DNA of 64,000 nucleotides from Gonatopus flavifemur (Eukaryota > Arthropoda > Insecta > Hymenoptera > Dryinidae): contig JAFFJZ010000001.1 of the NCBI GenBank assembly GCA_018340375.1, positions 65,340,001-65,404,000 of the forward strand. The letters run 5' to 3'. A program made the translations under genes and the position numbers. A model generated the notes under the pieces. That model made no database searches, had not been told where the DNA came from, and worked only from the letters and a program-made list of their open reading frames with translations. Below are positions 13,474 to 25,045 of the stretch, piece after piece (position 1 is the stretch's first letter; every line of letters starts with the position of its first letter).

Positions 13474-14607
13474 TAAAAAAAGCTTCAACAACATTCAATC
13501 AGAAGTTACAAGAATCGGCTGCTAGCTTTACATCTGCTAGTTTCAACTTCATTTGTAGATGACAGACGTAGTCTTACCGAGTTTCATTGACCTCATACAT
13601 TGGAAACAAGGTTTTGTTCCGACAACAAGACTTTCATTGAGCTAACACACATTTTTTCTATAAAACAAAATATATTTTTCAGTGTAAAGATCCATAAAAT
13701 CTCAAAGATACTGTTTCAAATGCACTTAGGTTTCATTCTATTCTGTTGCAATTCAAAGTTCGTAGCTTGAACCGGACTCCCTCCATCATTCGAGTTTGAA
13801 CAGAACCATACTTGAACTGTTGGAACGGTTTGAATACTCCCAGTTGCTGGGCGTATGTAGGTCAAATTTTCCGACCTGTACATCTATACACGATCGCGTG
13901 AAGAGTCATTGCACTCTTTTTCAATTCCAATAGACTCAAGTTGAACGCGCAAGTTTTGATTATCAATGACCCTTACGGGTTCAAATAAGAACCTCGGAAT
14001 GTGCATAGACCAGACACTGGATGATAAACGATGACAATGACCGTTTGTGACGTGAGAAAACATTAGAATACGCCTGTGGAAAACATATTCATCGTGATTA
14101 GAATTTGAAAGGGAAAATTATATGCGCGGTTTCGTATTGTGCGTTAATTCTCATGAGTAATTCTAGATGTTTATCGATTATTTTGTATGTGCAATCGTGT
14201 CTCTATTGATCCTTACATCACCATCAACGGTGTATCTCTGATGAGGAACACCTTAGAGTGTTGAATGACATAACATTCTTATTTACGCATTGAGAACGAA
14301 AACATCTGAGAAAAATGGAATATTCGATCGAATAGTCGCCATGCGATATTTAGTTGATTCGAACCCTAGCGTGTATTAACTCTGGCCCATGCTAGGCCGG
14401 GGTGGGCTCCATAGTACATACATGCTAGGGAATTTTATTGCGTCAACTGAATGTCCATTCACGATTACACACGAAGAAAAAGGAATAGTGATAATCACTA
14501 AGCGAATAGTGAAATATGGACAGACCAGAATGCGCAATCATAAGAACTAAACGAGTCAATCGAAATTATTATACGCTTGATTAAACTAACGATACGTTCA
14601 GTTAGAA
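13474..14607. other. Intergenic, no gene seen
   Basis: Contains the second copy of the 60-bp GC-rich block (14,371-14,428). Otherwise unique AT-rich DNA. Confidence 0.5.
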
Positions 14608-14878
14608 TACACGGAGAAAAAGGTATCTTGAAAAGTACCATAATTTATGGATTTTTAGCGCTGGTCTGACCCAAGTCTCAATATTTATCTGAACAAACCT
14701 CTAAAAGTACCATAATGGCTGGGAATTTTATAAGGAAGGTACCATACTTATTCTGAAAAGTCCAAGAAATTATGGTACTTTTAGATATTCGTGCAAGTAA
14801 ATATTCCGACTCGGGTCTGACCAGCGCTGGAAATCCATAAATTATGGTAATTTTCAGGATATCTGTTTTCTCAGTGTA
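14608..14878. mobile_element. GGTATCTTGAAAA palindromic MITE, copy 1
   Basis: It runs from TACACGGAGAAAAAGGTATC to GATATCTGTTTTCTCAGTGTA. Long paired arms include TACCATAATTTATGGATTTT with its inverse, and GCGCTGGTC with GACCAGCGC. Copy 2 is at 36,358-36,624. Confidence 0.85.
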
Positions 14879-15059
14879 ACAATGCGATCGGTTGTAGTGA
14901 CCAAATGTTTGGTCCGTCCATATTTTACTATGCCGGTTCTCTCCGTGCACGATATTTTTTTCCAATATCGAATATCTGATCGATTGATTGACAAGATCAG
15001 ACTTTGTTTGTAGTCAAACGAATCTATTGAATCGAAAGGAAGAAAAGGAATTTCATGTA

Positions 15060-15285
15060 ATCCCGGGTCGAAAAATTTGAACAGTTGTTTTTGTCCTTCT
15101 ATTCAGTTTTTAGATTGATTTTGTCCTGATTTTTTGATATTTTTCAAGATTTTATCCTGATTTTGTCCTCAATCACTCTTATTTGTTGGAGGAGAAATTT
15201 AGACTGAAATTTGTAAATGTTTCTGTTTATGTTCATAATATTCACAAATCAGGACAAAATCCTTAGGATTGTGCAGGATTTCATA
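15060..15285. repeat. Decayed copy of the TCGAAAAATTTGAAC element
   Basis: ATCCCGGGTCGAAAAATTTG, then repeated GATTTTGTCCTGATTTT blocks, match the intact element at 20,233-20,470. The right terminus is missing. Confidence 0.6.
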
Positions 15286-16928
15286 GGATTGGAAATGAAA
15301 TTTCATGAAATTATCGTTGGAAAAATCAATGAAACTGATCAAATCTCATTGAAAAAATGATTTAATGAAATTGAACTAGATTTCTATCAATTTTTAATGG
15401 GATTTCATCAAACAAAAGATTTCGTTGGGTTTATTTCAATAAAAATTTCGTTCCGCTCAAACAATCATTTTCTCAGGATAGAAATCCGAAATTAAAAAAT
15501 TCGGACATCTCGTCACAACTGACACCATTTTTTTGGGACGTTCTGAATTCTGCTTTTGGTCTGATTGAAATTTATAGACTGATATCCAATCAAAAACTTA
15601 TCAACATTTCTCGATTTGGAAAGTATCCCAGTTTTTGACTGGAATTTCATTTTTTGTCCAATTCTGTCTGGCATTTTAAACAGAAAAGTTACTGAAGCTG
15701 GAAATGATGAGATCATTGGCGCTTCATAAACGATTTCGGCTAGGAACTTCCTGTTCTGAAAAATGGATCATCCAAGGCCCTATTTGAACCCAGGCTACTC
15801 CAACTTGGCCCGAAGCAGGGCCTTAAACCCAAAAAGTTTTATTTCTAGCAGAGCTGCTGCATAAACGATAGGGCTGAACGGGTCGTGTAACGAATGTGAG
15901 TTTTCATATTTTGGGTTGTTTTTGATCTACCTTTGTCTGATATTTCAGAGGTCGCTTAGCATGTTCTCCACACCAAAATTCAGGAACCAGTCTGTCGCTG
16001 ATGAACGATGATAGATTATTATCTGAGTATATTAAAGAATGTTTTGATCATCAATCTTACTGAAACCATCCGAAATACCTTACGATTTCAATACCAGCCA
16101 TTAAAATTCAATGCCCTTACGTCAAGTGATTTTCATCAGAACTATGTTATCCGAAGAAAAGTGTATTCCATTCGATTTCCCCGCGTTGCCTTATAAAAAC
16201 TATTCTAACAGTGAATCATATCAACGTTCGACACGTTTTCATTTCAATTAAAAATTCCTGACATAGTTGTTTATCCTATACAAGGAAAAAGGTTTCATTC
16301 TGAACTCGTTTAGAATGAATATTCCTGGCTAATCAATTGACGTATTTACTCGAATATATAGCCAGGTGGATAGCGATGAATTGTTTCTAAGTAAATATTG
16401 ATTCCTCTCAATTATATATTCATCTACACCTGATTGTTGAAGGAAGAATTCCACGGTTCTATCAAATTTATTTTTCTATTTACCTTTATCTTTTCAATTA
16501 TTCAACATTCAGTTTTTATTTTTTCGCACATTCGACAAGTTAATGTTATATGCATTTTCCTTTTGTTCGTCGTACAGTTGGTACAGTGACGTCTGTTGAC
16601 ACAAATAAAACATACAGATAATAGACAAGGAAATCTGAATTGCGCGTTGCATTTTTTTTGCCTTGATCAAATTCACGGTGTAATTCAAGAGATAGCAGGA
16701 GAAAAAATACTACAGGGAGATCCCTGCATGAGATTCGATTACAAGTATGGTCTCTTTTAAAATTCGTACGTCACAGGGAGTGATTGTACACTGTACGGTA
16801 ATATAACAAAAAGATGAGAAAGGATTTCTGTAGAAGGAGTTGATAATATTCGTTTAAAATTCCTCGATATTTCTCGTCTGTACGAATCAACAATGGTTGT
16901 GTTCTTAATCCATTACATTTATAGTTGA
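15286..16928. other. Intergenic, no gene seen
   Basis: Repetitive ATTTCATTGAAAT-like sequence to about 15,450, then unique DNA. A TTCTAACAGTGAA terminus at about 16,200 resembles the end of the 1,244 family but has no partner. Confidence 0.45.
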
Positions 16929-17161
16929 TACACTGTAAAAAATAATCGGAATTTTCCTGTGTATATCAACCGGAAAATTCCAATCACTGATGAGGAAATC
17001 AATTTCCCATACATTTATCTGAAAATTCCAAACTTCATGGGATTTTTCCCAACATTTCACAGTAAATTTCCGGACAAGTTGGGGAAATTCCTAACGCATG
17101 TACGTGTTAATTACTTTACATAAATATATAGGAATTTTCCGATAAAATTTTTTACAGTGTA
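16929..17161. mobile_element. CACTGTAAAAAATAATCGG MITE, intact copy
   Basis: It runs from TACACTGTAAAAAATAATCG to TTTTTTACAGTGTA, with paired GGAATTTTCC-type blocks. It provides the uninterrupted reference for the composite at 36,255-36,974. Confidence 0.85.
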
Positions 17162-17164
17162 TGT

Positions 17165-17565
17165 TATCATTGTAGTTATGTATTATGTCATACTCCAATA
17201 AATAAACCAGCCAATTATCGGGTAAATTTTCAACACTCTCATTGGGAAGTTCGTCGGCACCCGGGGCCTTAGAACTTTTCAATCTTCTCAAGGCTCCCTG
17301 GAGTTCACCAAGAGAAAAGTCGCTGTCCAAGTTGGGTTGATCCACACCATATAGAAGCAAATCGTCAGAAACTCTAGCTAGATAAACCGACTCGAAAAAC
17401 TGAATCCAAACGTCGAATGATACGGTGGCTGAGGTAGTTCGTTTGTATCTAAATTCCTTTATAAATTTCCAGAACTGACACGAATTATTGATATTTGCCA
17501 ACCTCTGTTTTTTGTTCTCTGCATGCAATGTTTTAGACTCCGACAAGGGGCCTTCCACTCAGGAA
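17165..17565 (-). pseudogene. LINE (non-LTR retrotransposon) ORF2 fragment, start of reverse transcriptase
   Basis: An open stretch of about 130 codons on the minus strand carries the linker between endonuclease and reverse transcriptase, with FWKFIKEFRYKR near residue 30. It then has the conserved RT entry motif RLKSSKAPGADELPNE and NLPDNW. No YxDD palm motif or 3' part is present, so this is a short fragment. Jockey/R1-type affiliation is likely but unproven. It lies between two related MITEs (16,929-17,161 and 17,597-17,816). Confidence 0.8.
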
Positions 17566-17596
17566 TCGACTCGCTGATTCTGGCTGATTCTATATC

Positions 17597-17816
17597 TACA
17601 CTGTGAAAAATATTCTGTAAAGGAAATTTTCTATACTTGTGCGGGAAAAGCGAATCCCCCTACACGTATAGGAATTCTCACATAAAAATATATAAAAATT
17701 GCTGTTTTTATGGGATTTTTACTGTAAGTTTATAGGATTTTTCCCAAAATTTACGGGAAATTTCGTACCCCATAAAATTATATGTGAAATTTACCATAAA
17801 AATTTTTTACATTGTA
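17597..17816. mobile_element. CACTGTGAAAAAT MITE (related to 16,929 element)
   Basis: It runs from TACACTGTGAAAAATATTCT to AATTTTTTACATTGTA, with paired TATAGGAATT / AAATTTAC blocks. Confidence 0.7.
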
Positions 17817-17819
17817 ATT

Positions 17820-18139
17820 TGTTAACTTATTGCTTCGATTCTCTGTGAGATGGATTTGTTCCTTTTATTATTCCACTGAGCTGTGCATTGAATTGTTGAG
17901 TTCCATAACTCGAGCTCGATTCGAATTTCCATATCTTCACAAGTTTGCCACCTGAAGAATACCTGCGCTATACAATCGGCTATTTTGTTCGATGCCCAAA
18001 CTGTGTTCTTTTCAACCTTCGCCAATCTGTAGATTGATTTGTGTGTTGAAAGAAGGATGTTGTCAAATAAGAGACCAGCTACCAAATTTTTTCCATAAAA
18101 AATCCTAGAGGGAACGATTCTTTCGAAAGTTTTTTTCAT
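17820..18139 (-). CDS. Unrecognised 105-codon open frame
   Basis: It starts MKKTFERIVPSRIFYGKN and ends at a stop near 17,822. It includes NTVWASNKIADCIAQVFFRW, with Trp and Cys spacing that looks protein-like. No family is recognised. There is no signal peptide or clear splice context. It abuts the MITE ending at 17,816 and may be a transposon or gene fragment. Confidence 0.18.
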
Positions 18140-18302
18140 GAATAAATCTCATTACGTTCGGTAAACTATCTATGTAAAACTATATGAAATCTTCACGCGC
18201 TGATAAATGTTACAAAAATCTTAATTTTGTCATCTGGTTGGAAATAACCTGTGTGGAAAATGAAAAAAAAATTAATTCTTGGCAGCAGTGAAGGCCAAAC
18301 TA

Positions 18303-18550
18303 CCCTGGTGGAAAAATTTCATTCAATTTTGTTGAATTTCGTTCACTTTTCGCATGAAAATCAGTAAAATTTAACCGAATCCAACAGAATTTCAATAAAA
18401 TTCAATAATTGTCCACAGAATTGAATCAGTTTGAGCGAGAATTGTTAACTTCCATTGAAGTTTTCTGAAGTTTGAGGATTTCTATTGAATTCTATTGAAG
18501 TATTGCTGTGCCAAAAGTCAATGAAATTCAACAAAATTTCTCCGCCTGAG
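18303..18550. mobile_element. TA-flanked CCCTGGTGG MITE
   Basis: Starts CCCTGGTGGAAAAATTTCAT. Its right end is the approximate inverse (ATGAAATTCAACAAAATTTC followed by TCCGCCTGAG). TA lies on both sides. The interior is rich in GAATTCAAT-like repeats. Confidence 0.65.
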
Positions 18551-18786
18551 TAGGCTCACCTATCTTATTCGAGGCTCTGCACTGAGAAAAATGAAATGTA
18601 AAGATCACTGTTATTTCGTATATTTTCCACCTGTCAAATGATGACAAATGAAGCCAGCTTTACACAAGTGAAAAATACTTTTTCATACGGTAAGAAATAG
18701 CCTATTGAACTATGGTAAATCTATTTTTCACCTCTCCTTTGGTCTCCTTTTTCATTGAACAATCGAATGATATTTATTCCCTTAGT

Positions 18787-19071
18787 TACACGGAAAGATC
18801 AGGTCTATGATTATTTAGAAAAATGACTGCCAATTTAGGGAAAACGAGGATCGCTGGAAAATATTCGTAGTGAGTCTACTAAAAATTCTTAGTCGATGTC
18901 ACTGTGCAAAATACCAATGAAACTATCAACTGTTAATATTTTGACTACGAATTTTTGGTAGACTCACTACGAATATTTTTCAGCGATCTTCTTTTTCCCT
19001 GAATTGACAGTCATTTTTCTAAACGTTGATAAATTCTTTCTAAATATTAATAGACCCGGTCCTCCCGTGTA
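18787..19071. mobile_element. Palindromic CACGGAAAGA MITE
   Basis: It runs from TACACGGAAAGATCAGGTCT to TAGACCCGG-TCCTCCCGTGTA. The arms pair along ATGACTGCCAATTTAGGGAA and ATTCGTAGTGAGTCTACTAA with their inverses. Confidence 0.8.
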
Positions 19072-19937
19072 CCTTGACAAACATGAAAATAATGTATATT
19101 CTACTGCGCAGTGCGTTACTATATTAAAAGACAATTTTCACAACACTTATTCTTCTAAGTGTGTTTTGGTTGCTCATATAGACCCTAAACAGGATTGTCA
19201 CACCCTCATTTTCAGAGCCTACCCTATATTTCTAGCGTGGTCTATGTAAGACAACCTCGATGGGACCAGGGCAGGCTCTGAAACTCAGATATTTGGAAGT
19301 ATAATAAATTGTCGCGAAGATTATTAAAGTAAATAAATATTGCAAAAAGAGATTGTATTGATTCCTCTCAGACTCGGATTAAAAGTTCTTCCTAGGAGGA
19401 GACAATAAACATGAGACATTCGACTCACGATCAGTTGAAATCGTATTTTCTTTGATACCACTGTTGGACAAAAAATAAATCGAAGTATAAAAAAAAAGGT
19501 TGAGACCTTGACTACCTGAGCAAATTTTTATTCAAACAATTCTCATGACGTATATTTCGACGACAATTCATCTGTCTTAGAGAAATACAATCGATAAAAC
19601 TATTCCTTTCTCTCGCAGAGACGCGGTTTTATTGACCTCCAACAAGGACAGACGATCTTTCGTTTAAATATTCAATGTAGAAGGAATTCATATTAAAATC
19701 TGATGTGTCGAACGACCCAACCAGTCATAGATACAAACTGCATATCAGTGATGAGCGATCTCGAAAGAATTGATTCTTTTTTATAAGATTTATATCGAAG
19801 TTCGATCGAGAGTTGTCAAGAACCAACGGAAATTCGATAATTTTTTACAGAAAACAATTGGTTCCGTCGAGATCGTCCATCGATGAGTCTCTTTCAAATT
19901 ACCGTTTGAAGTTAATTATTTTAATAAATTCATGTTC
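19072..19937. other. Intergenic, no gene seen
   Basis: Unique AT-rich sequence. No frame, repeat or motif is supportable. Confidence 0.5.
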
Positions 19938-20232
19938 CCGAGCACGAAGAAAAAAATATACTAGTTTTTCTTATTTCGCTTGCTAAACCAGAAACAGGAA
20001 GATTTGTGAAATCGATTTTTATACATAAAAATACGAGAGATTATGAATGAATAACTGAATTTTACTGTACGTTTTATAAAATTTAACATTCAGCGTTTAA
20101 CATCTGAACCCTACCTGTTACTTTTTCTACAATATTCGTAATCTTCCGTGTTTTTATGTGAAAATTCATTTTATAAACCTTCCCGTTTCTAGTTTACTAA
20201 GAAAAATGGCAAAAGTTCTTGTATTTTTGAGT
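19938..20232. mobile_element. Foldback element (family of 62,356-63,012)
   Basis: The left arm (CTAAACCAGAAACAGGAAGA) pairs with the right arm (CTTCCCGTTTCTAGTTTACT). Further arm bases pair through GATTACGAATATTG-like sequence. This copy is uninterrupted. Confidence 0.65.
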
Positions 20233-20470
20233 GGCATCGAAAAATTTGAACGGGTTTTGCCCTTTCATTTCATTTTCAAGTTGATTTTGTCCTGATTGTT
20301 GAATAATGCGGATAAAAACAGTACTTTTTTATGGTTTTAGTCTGAATTTCTCCCTCAACGAATGAAAGTGATTGAAGAGAAATTCGGACTGGAATTTCAT
20401 AAAAGTACTGTTTTTGTTCGCATTATTCAACAATGAGGACAAAAACCGTCCAAATTTTTCGACTCGGGAT
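20233..20470. mobile_element. TCGAAAAATTTGAAC palindromic MITE
   Basis: The left end CATCGAAAAATTTGAACGG pairs with the right end CCAAATTTTTCGACTCGGGAT. Inner arms pair (GTTGATTTTGTCCTGATTG; GAATAATGCG; AAAAACAGTAC with inverses). Minus-strand frames here are palindrome by-products. Confidence 0.8.
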
Positions 20471-20898
20471 TGCTTAACATGAAGAATACTTGCCTGAGAA
20501 AACCTATGCTTCAGAATATTTTGTCCTGTTTCACGTGACTGATGTGAAATTGATCCACCTAACACATCACAGTCTTTGTAACAAGAACGTTGCAGGAACA
20601 AGCAGCAGGTTGGGAGTAATTTCACACTCAAGCCTGTAACAGATTACATTACATATGTTATATCAATATTCTGCAGTGACTATATTACCAATAAACACGC
20701 AATATTATGATAATATAACAGTTCCGCATCAGAACCCAAAATGTGCGTACGTCCAGAGAACGTCCGAATACCTCTCCTACACTGAGAAATTTTTCTTGTG
20801 CAATTTCCTATCATTGCTGGTAAATTCAGGATATAATCTGAGAACTACAAAATGTACTGTCAAACACGGTAGATTGAACTGTGATTCTATTAACATCT

Positions 20899-21114
20899 CC
20901 CAGATAGCAATTTAGCATTGCTGCAATGTTGTCAGGGAAGCTCGTGACAAGGTTGACATAAGCCTCCTAGTTGACATACGACAAGGGTACACGCTTACAA
21001 AACCCTTGCAGCAGAGTTATAGCAACCTTACACTGACAAGGTTGTCGATAACAAGTCAAAAACAATCCAATGACAAGTCTGACAAGCTTATGACAAGCTT
21101 ACATGTTATCTGGG
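20899..21114. mobile_element. CCCAGATAGCA MITE with CT duplication
   Basis: It runs from CCCAGATAGCAATTTAGCAT to ACATGTTATCTGGG. CT lies on both sides (20897-20898 and 21115-21116). The interior repeats TGACAAG about ten times. Confidence 0.75.
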
Positions 21115-21214
21115 CTACGACCGAAGCGAGTGAAGATAGCTAGAATAATTGCAAAGTTCACACATAATCGACAGCGTGTTTCGTCATTTTCAGAGTATAT
21201 CCCAAATATACCAG

Positions 21215-21430
21215 CCCAAGTAGCAGAAGAGGTTAGAAATGCCAAGAGCGTGTTTGGAAAATCCTACGAACATGCGTAGAACCTCCAAATGAGACTGTTT
21301 CGAATAATTATGTGCTATGCACCTCCATAGAATATCTTAACGAATTTATCCAAAAAAGTCTCATTCTCACATCCCTTTCACATTCATAGAGTCACCATAG
21401 CATATTTGAGAAGTTCTTGTGCTACTTGGG
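21215..21430. mobile_element. CCCAAGTAGCA MITE, copy 1
   Basis: It runs from CCCAAGTAGCAGAAGAGG to GTTCTTGTGCTACTTGGG, flanked by AG. The centre contains GTGCTATGCACCTCCATAGA, found inverted in the copy at 24,697-24,915. Confidence 0.85.
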
Positions 21431-21715
21431 AGCAATGATGGGAAATTGTACAAGGAAATTTTCTGAGTGTAGACGTCCTTTGGACTTTGAATTCCGCCAG
21501 ACATTTGAACTTCCGAGGGACGTCTGGGAAACGTATTTGGACGTTCCCTGAACGTACACAGATTTTGGTTCTGTTGGGGATGTAACGTAACCTGTTACGT
21601 GCTTGAGTGAGAAATGGCTCGCAACCGGCTTGTTCCAGTAAAGTTTTCGTTACAAAAACTGTGACGTGTTAGGTGGGGAGTCTTTCCGAGACATTCGAAG
21701 AGGATGAATTGTCAT

Positions 21716-21965
21716 TAAAACGATGTTCTTGAAGTTTGAATCGTTTATAGAAACGAAATGAAAACTCAAACTCACATAATATGATAGATCATCTGGCGGT
21801 TACCTTTTCGAATCAACTACAACTCCTCGAAACTGAACACATCGTTCAATGAATATATTGCAAAATTTCGGCTTTTGGACAGCCGAGTATTTCGTTTTTC
21901 GATTATCAATTCTTTTCAATAAACGATCCAAACTCCAACAACATGTTAAAACGCGGATCATATGA
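21716..21965. mobile_element. Palindromic repeat with GAAGTTTGAATCGTTTATAG arms, copy 1
   Basis: The left arm GAAGTTTGAATCGTTTATAG at about 21,731 pairs with the inverse at about 21,920-21,950. The same arms occur at 33,887-34,060, and a solo arm at about 60,180-60,240. Confidence 0.55.
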
Positions 21966-22006
21966 ATTTTTCGAATAAAACCTCGTTTCCCTTATAGAAC
22001 GAAATC

Positions 22007-22513
22007 TGCACGGAGAAAAATGCCGCTCGAAAGGATAGTAATCTTTAATTGAAAATTGGAGAATATTTCTTAAAATCTAAGAACTTTTCTTAAGTTCGTA
22101 ATAAACATAAAACGGTTCAGATTTCTGTTGCTCGAAAAACAATGAAAAATGATCAATACGATAACAAATCATAAAAGCAAATATGAACTCTCCAAAAGTC
22201 GCGCATGAAATTTTACAAAGTAAATAACAAAATTCTGTAATTTGAAAATAAGATTCCAAAATTTTGTTATTTACTTTGTAAAATTCCATGCGCGACTTTT
22301 GGAAAGTTCATATTTGTTTTTATGATTTGTTAAGTATTGATCATTTTTCATTGTTTTTCGAGCAACATTCAAGAGAAATCTGAACCGTTTTATGTTTATT
22401 ACGAACTTAAGAAAAATTCTTAGATTTTAAGAAATATTCTCAGATTTTAAGAAATATTCTTCAATTTTCAATTAAAGATTACTATTCTTCCGAGCTGCAG
22501 TTTTCTCCGTGTG
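22007..22513. mobile_element. ~507-bp near-perfect hairpin, CACGGAGAAAA ends, copy 1
   Basis: It runs from GCACGGAGAAAAATGCCGCT to TTTTCTCCGTGTG. The arms pair for about 230 bp around a short loop near 22,250. A related copy at 26,405-26,951 is interrupted. Confidence 0.88.
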
Positions 22514-23592
22514 CTGTCAGAATTATTTTGAAATTGCAGGAAAAATCTGATTTGATACATAGAAGGCGGTGAAAATTCATTTTGAACAGAAAATGTTTAT
22601 TATTCACGGTATCTGAGAATTCTAGGTTTTTTTTACAGGGTTAATGAAAGAATTAAATTCACACCGAAATCAACTTTCCTCCATTTACTCCACGTGCGAA
22701 GATCACACGCGATTTCGTTCTGACGTAGGTAGACTATTCTGGATTATTTGATATCCATCCGTTTCGCAGGCCAGTAAGGAGATTTGTTCCTTCTGAGTTT
22801 TTTCATTTCTTCTTCCATCCTCTCAGAAGTTTCAATCTTTTCATTTTAATTCATTATGATTTGATTGATATCATTTGTGTGACGTCCAAGGAGTGGTGAG
22901 AGGGATGTCGAAGGTTGAGGTCATTTCCTCCTTTCTCTCAATTATAAAAAAAAAACAAATAAAATATTACCTACGTGAGTTCCATTTGTGGTTCCTACCA
23001 GGGTCTGACAAATGAACTGATGAGAGACAGGTTTGGAAGATGTAATCGTCGATGGTATAATTGAGTGATGGGGGATCGATTCTTCCATATAAAAATTATA
23101 TCGAATTTTTATCTATATTTCATCCAAATGAATGACAACTCAATACTTTTTCTATAAAAAAAAAGAAAGGATTCTGTTCAAAAATGTTCATCCCTGGTCG
23201 ATAGATTTATATTTGATTTTTTTTTCAATCGGAATTATTTTTGAAGAAGTAAAATAGTTCGTAGATTTTTGAATGTTCTTTTTTTCTTTTTCGAATAAAA
23301 AGTATATTGAATTTGAATCGATATTCTATGAAAATTTTCTAAATTATATATAATTCAATATAGTTTGTATACAGGGTGACATTAGTCAAATAGATTATAT
23401 TTTAAGGGTCCATTCTGCACCTAAAATGCTACAACTTTTCCATTTGGTTACTTTTTTTAGGCTTAGTTTTGGAGATAAGGATATTTAAAAATTTTTTTTT
23501 CTTCAAATCTGAATCACTCAGAAGTTTTGTGTATCACATATTTCAACACAGCACCATTCACCAAGTTGAAAAACACGCTGAGAGATATTTAT
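22514..23592. other. Intergenic, no gene seen
   Basis: AT-rich with several A/T homopolymers. No feature supportable. Confidence 0.5.
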
Positions 23593-23599
23593 CGTTGAA

Positions 23600-24661
23600 C
23601 CCACGTAACCAAAAACGCTTTTGAAATGCATTTCACCAAAGCATTTGAAATATATTTTCAATGCATTCATTTAATGTATTCAAATACATTTTAAATGTAC
23701 GTAATGTATTTCAAATGCATTTGTCAAAATGCATTTCAAATTCTTTTAATAAGATCGTCAAATAGGACTATTATGGAACGCTTAAAATGCATAGTGAATA
23801 CACCTATAAATGCATTTCAAAACTATTAATTATAACATTGGATTCATATACCATATGCATTGAAAATTGACTTTGAATGCATGGGAAATACTCTTTTGAA
23901 GCTTAAAACTGATTCTATAAAAGTATTAATTTTGCAATTAGATTAACAAAATTTACATTTATCAAAACCACTCGATTTATACTTGGAATGCATTTTTTTT
24001 GGGTTTGTAATACTTTGTGGATTGATCTAGAAGAGCATTAAGTTTGTTTTTCAAATATTATTGAGAAAAAGTTTGGAAATTTCACTTGGGATATTTTTCG
24101 AACTATGAGAACTGTTGTATCCGATTTTTTCTTAGAAATTTATAAACAATCTTTTTGATACTTCAAAAATTTTGTCTGTCTACATATGGTTGATGATAGA
24201 AAACCGAATTACATTTATTTCACATGCTGTAGAACAATCTTCAAAGATAAAGAATGATTTTGATGCCATGAAGTGCAATTTGTATGAAATATTTTTCAAA
24301 CCATCCAGGATGTATTTTACTTACAAATCTTGATTAAAGCCCCATCAAGTGCTTGATTTCAAATTTCTATTTGTTTGAATACATCAATAATATTTTCTTC
24401 CCAAATTCATTTGAAGTATTATGATGATAATATCAAATTAAAAAAAAACATTTTAAATGTATTTTATTCACATTCTGATAAATACATTTTCACAAAAGTT
24501 TTCAAAATATGTTTCAAAAAGTATTCCAAAAAAACCTTTTCTCAACAATACTTTTGAAATGCATTTGAAATCTTTTACGAAAAATCCTTTATTCCAAAAA
24601 CGATTTTAAATTCATCCGATGCATTTAAAATACATTTTAAAAGTGTTTTTGGTTACGTGGG
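23600..24661. mobile_element. 1,062-bp CCCACGTAACC element with subterminal GCATTT repeats
   Basis: Ends are CCCACGTAACCAAAAACGCT and the inverse AGTGTTTTTGGTTACGTGGG, with AA on both sides. The outer 200 bp at each end are dense in ATGCATTT / AAATGCAT motifs. The core is AT-rich with no transposase frame. Confidence 0.85.
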
Positions 24662-24696
24662 AATTCACTATGGAATTATAGGAACGGGGAAACATA

Positions 24697-24915
24697 CCCA
24701 AGTAACACATCAAGAACTCCCCAAATATGCTTTGATGATACGGTGAATGTGAATGAAGAATGTGCAAATGAGACTATCTTGGATGAATTCGTCAAGATAT
24801 TCTATGGAGGTGCATAGCACATGATTTTTCGAAAATCTCTTCCGGAGGTTCTAAGCGTGTTCGTAGGATTTTTCAAACACGTTTTTAGCATTTTAAACCT
24901 CTTGTGTTGCTTGGG
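24697..24915. mobile_element. CCCAAGTAACACA MITE, copy 2, nested
   Basis: It runs from CCCAAGTAACACATCAAGAA to AACCTCTTGTGTTGCTTGGG, flanked by TA. It is in inverse orientation to 21,215-21,430 and inserted in the left arm of the palindrome at 23,593-25,043. Confidence 0.85.
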
Positions 24916-25045
24916 TACTAACTTCTAATGAAATTTACTGTAAAATATTGTGAATTTGATTAGGTTTCTATTGTCATGTCATAGTAAATTTCATTAGAAG
25001 TCAGTATGTTCTCCCATTCCTATAATTCTATAGTAAATTCAACTA

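Larger units (their letters stand above)
23593..25043. mobile_element. Palindromic element split by two later insertions
   Basis: When the elements at 23,600-24,661 and 24,697-24,915 are removed, the flanks join into a left arm (GTTGAATTCACTATGG and AATTATAGGAACGGG...) that is the inverse of the right arm ending at 25,043 (CATTCCTATAATTCTATAG). An inner pair, CTTCTAATGAAATTTACTG and inverse, confirms the palindrome. Confidence 0.75.

Noticed and set aside
15770..15870. GC-rich GGCCCTATTTGAACCC...TAGGGCTG block considered as a MITE
   Set aside because: Ends do not pair convincingly and no target duplication is visible.
20899..21114. Regular TGACAAG repeats considered as a CRISPR-like array
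   Set aside because: Repeat length, spacing and terminal inverted repeats fit a MITE, and the genome is eukaryotic.
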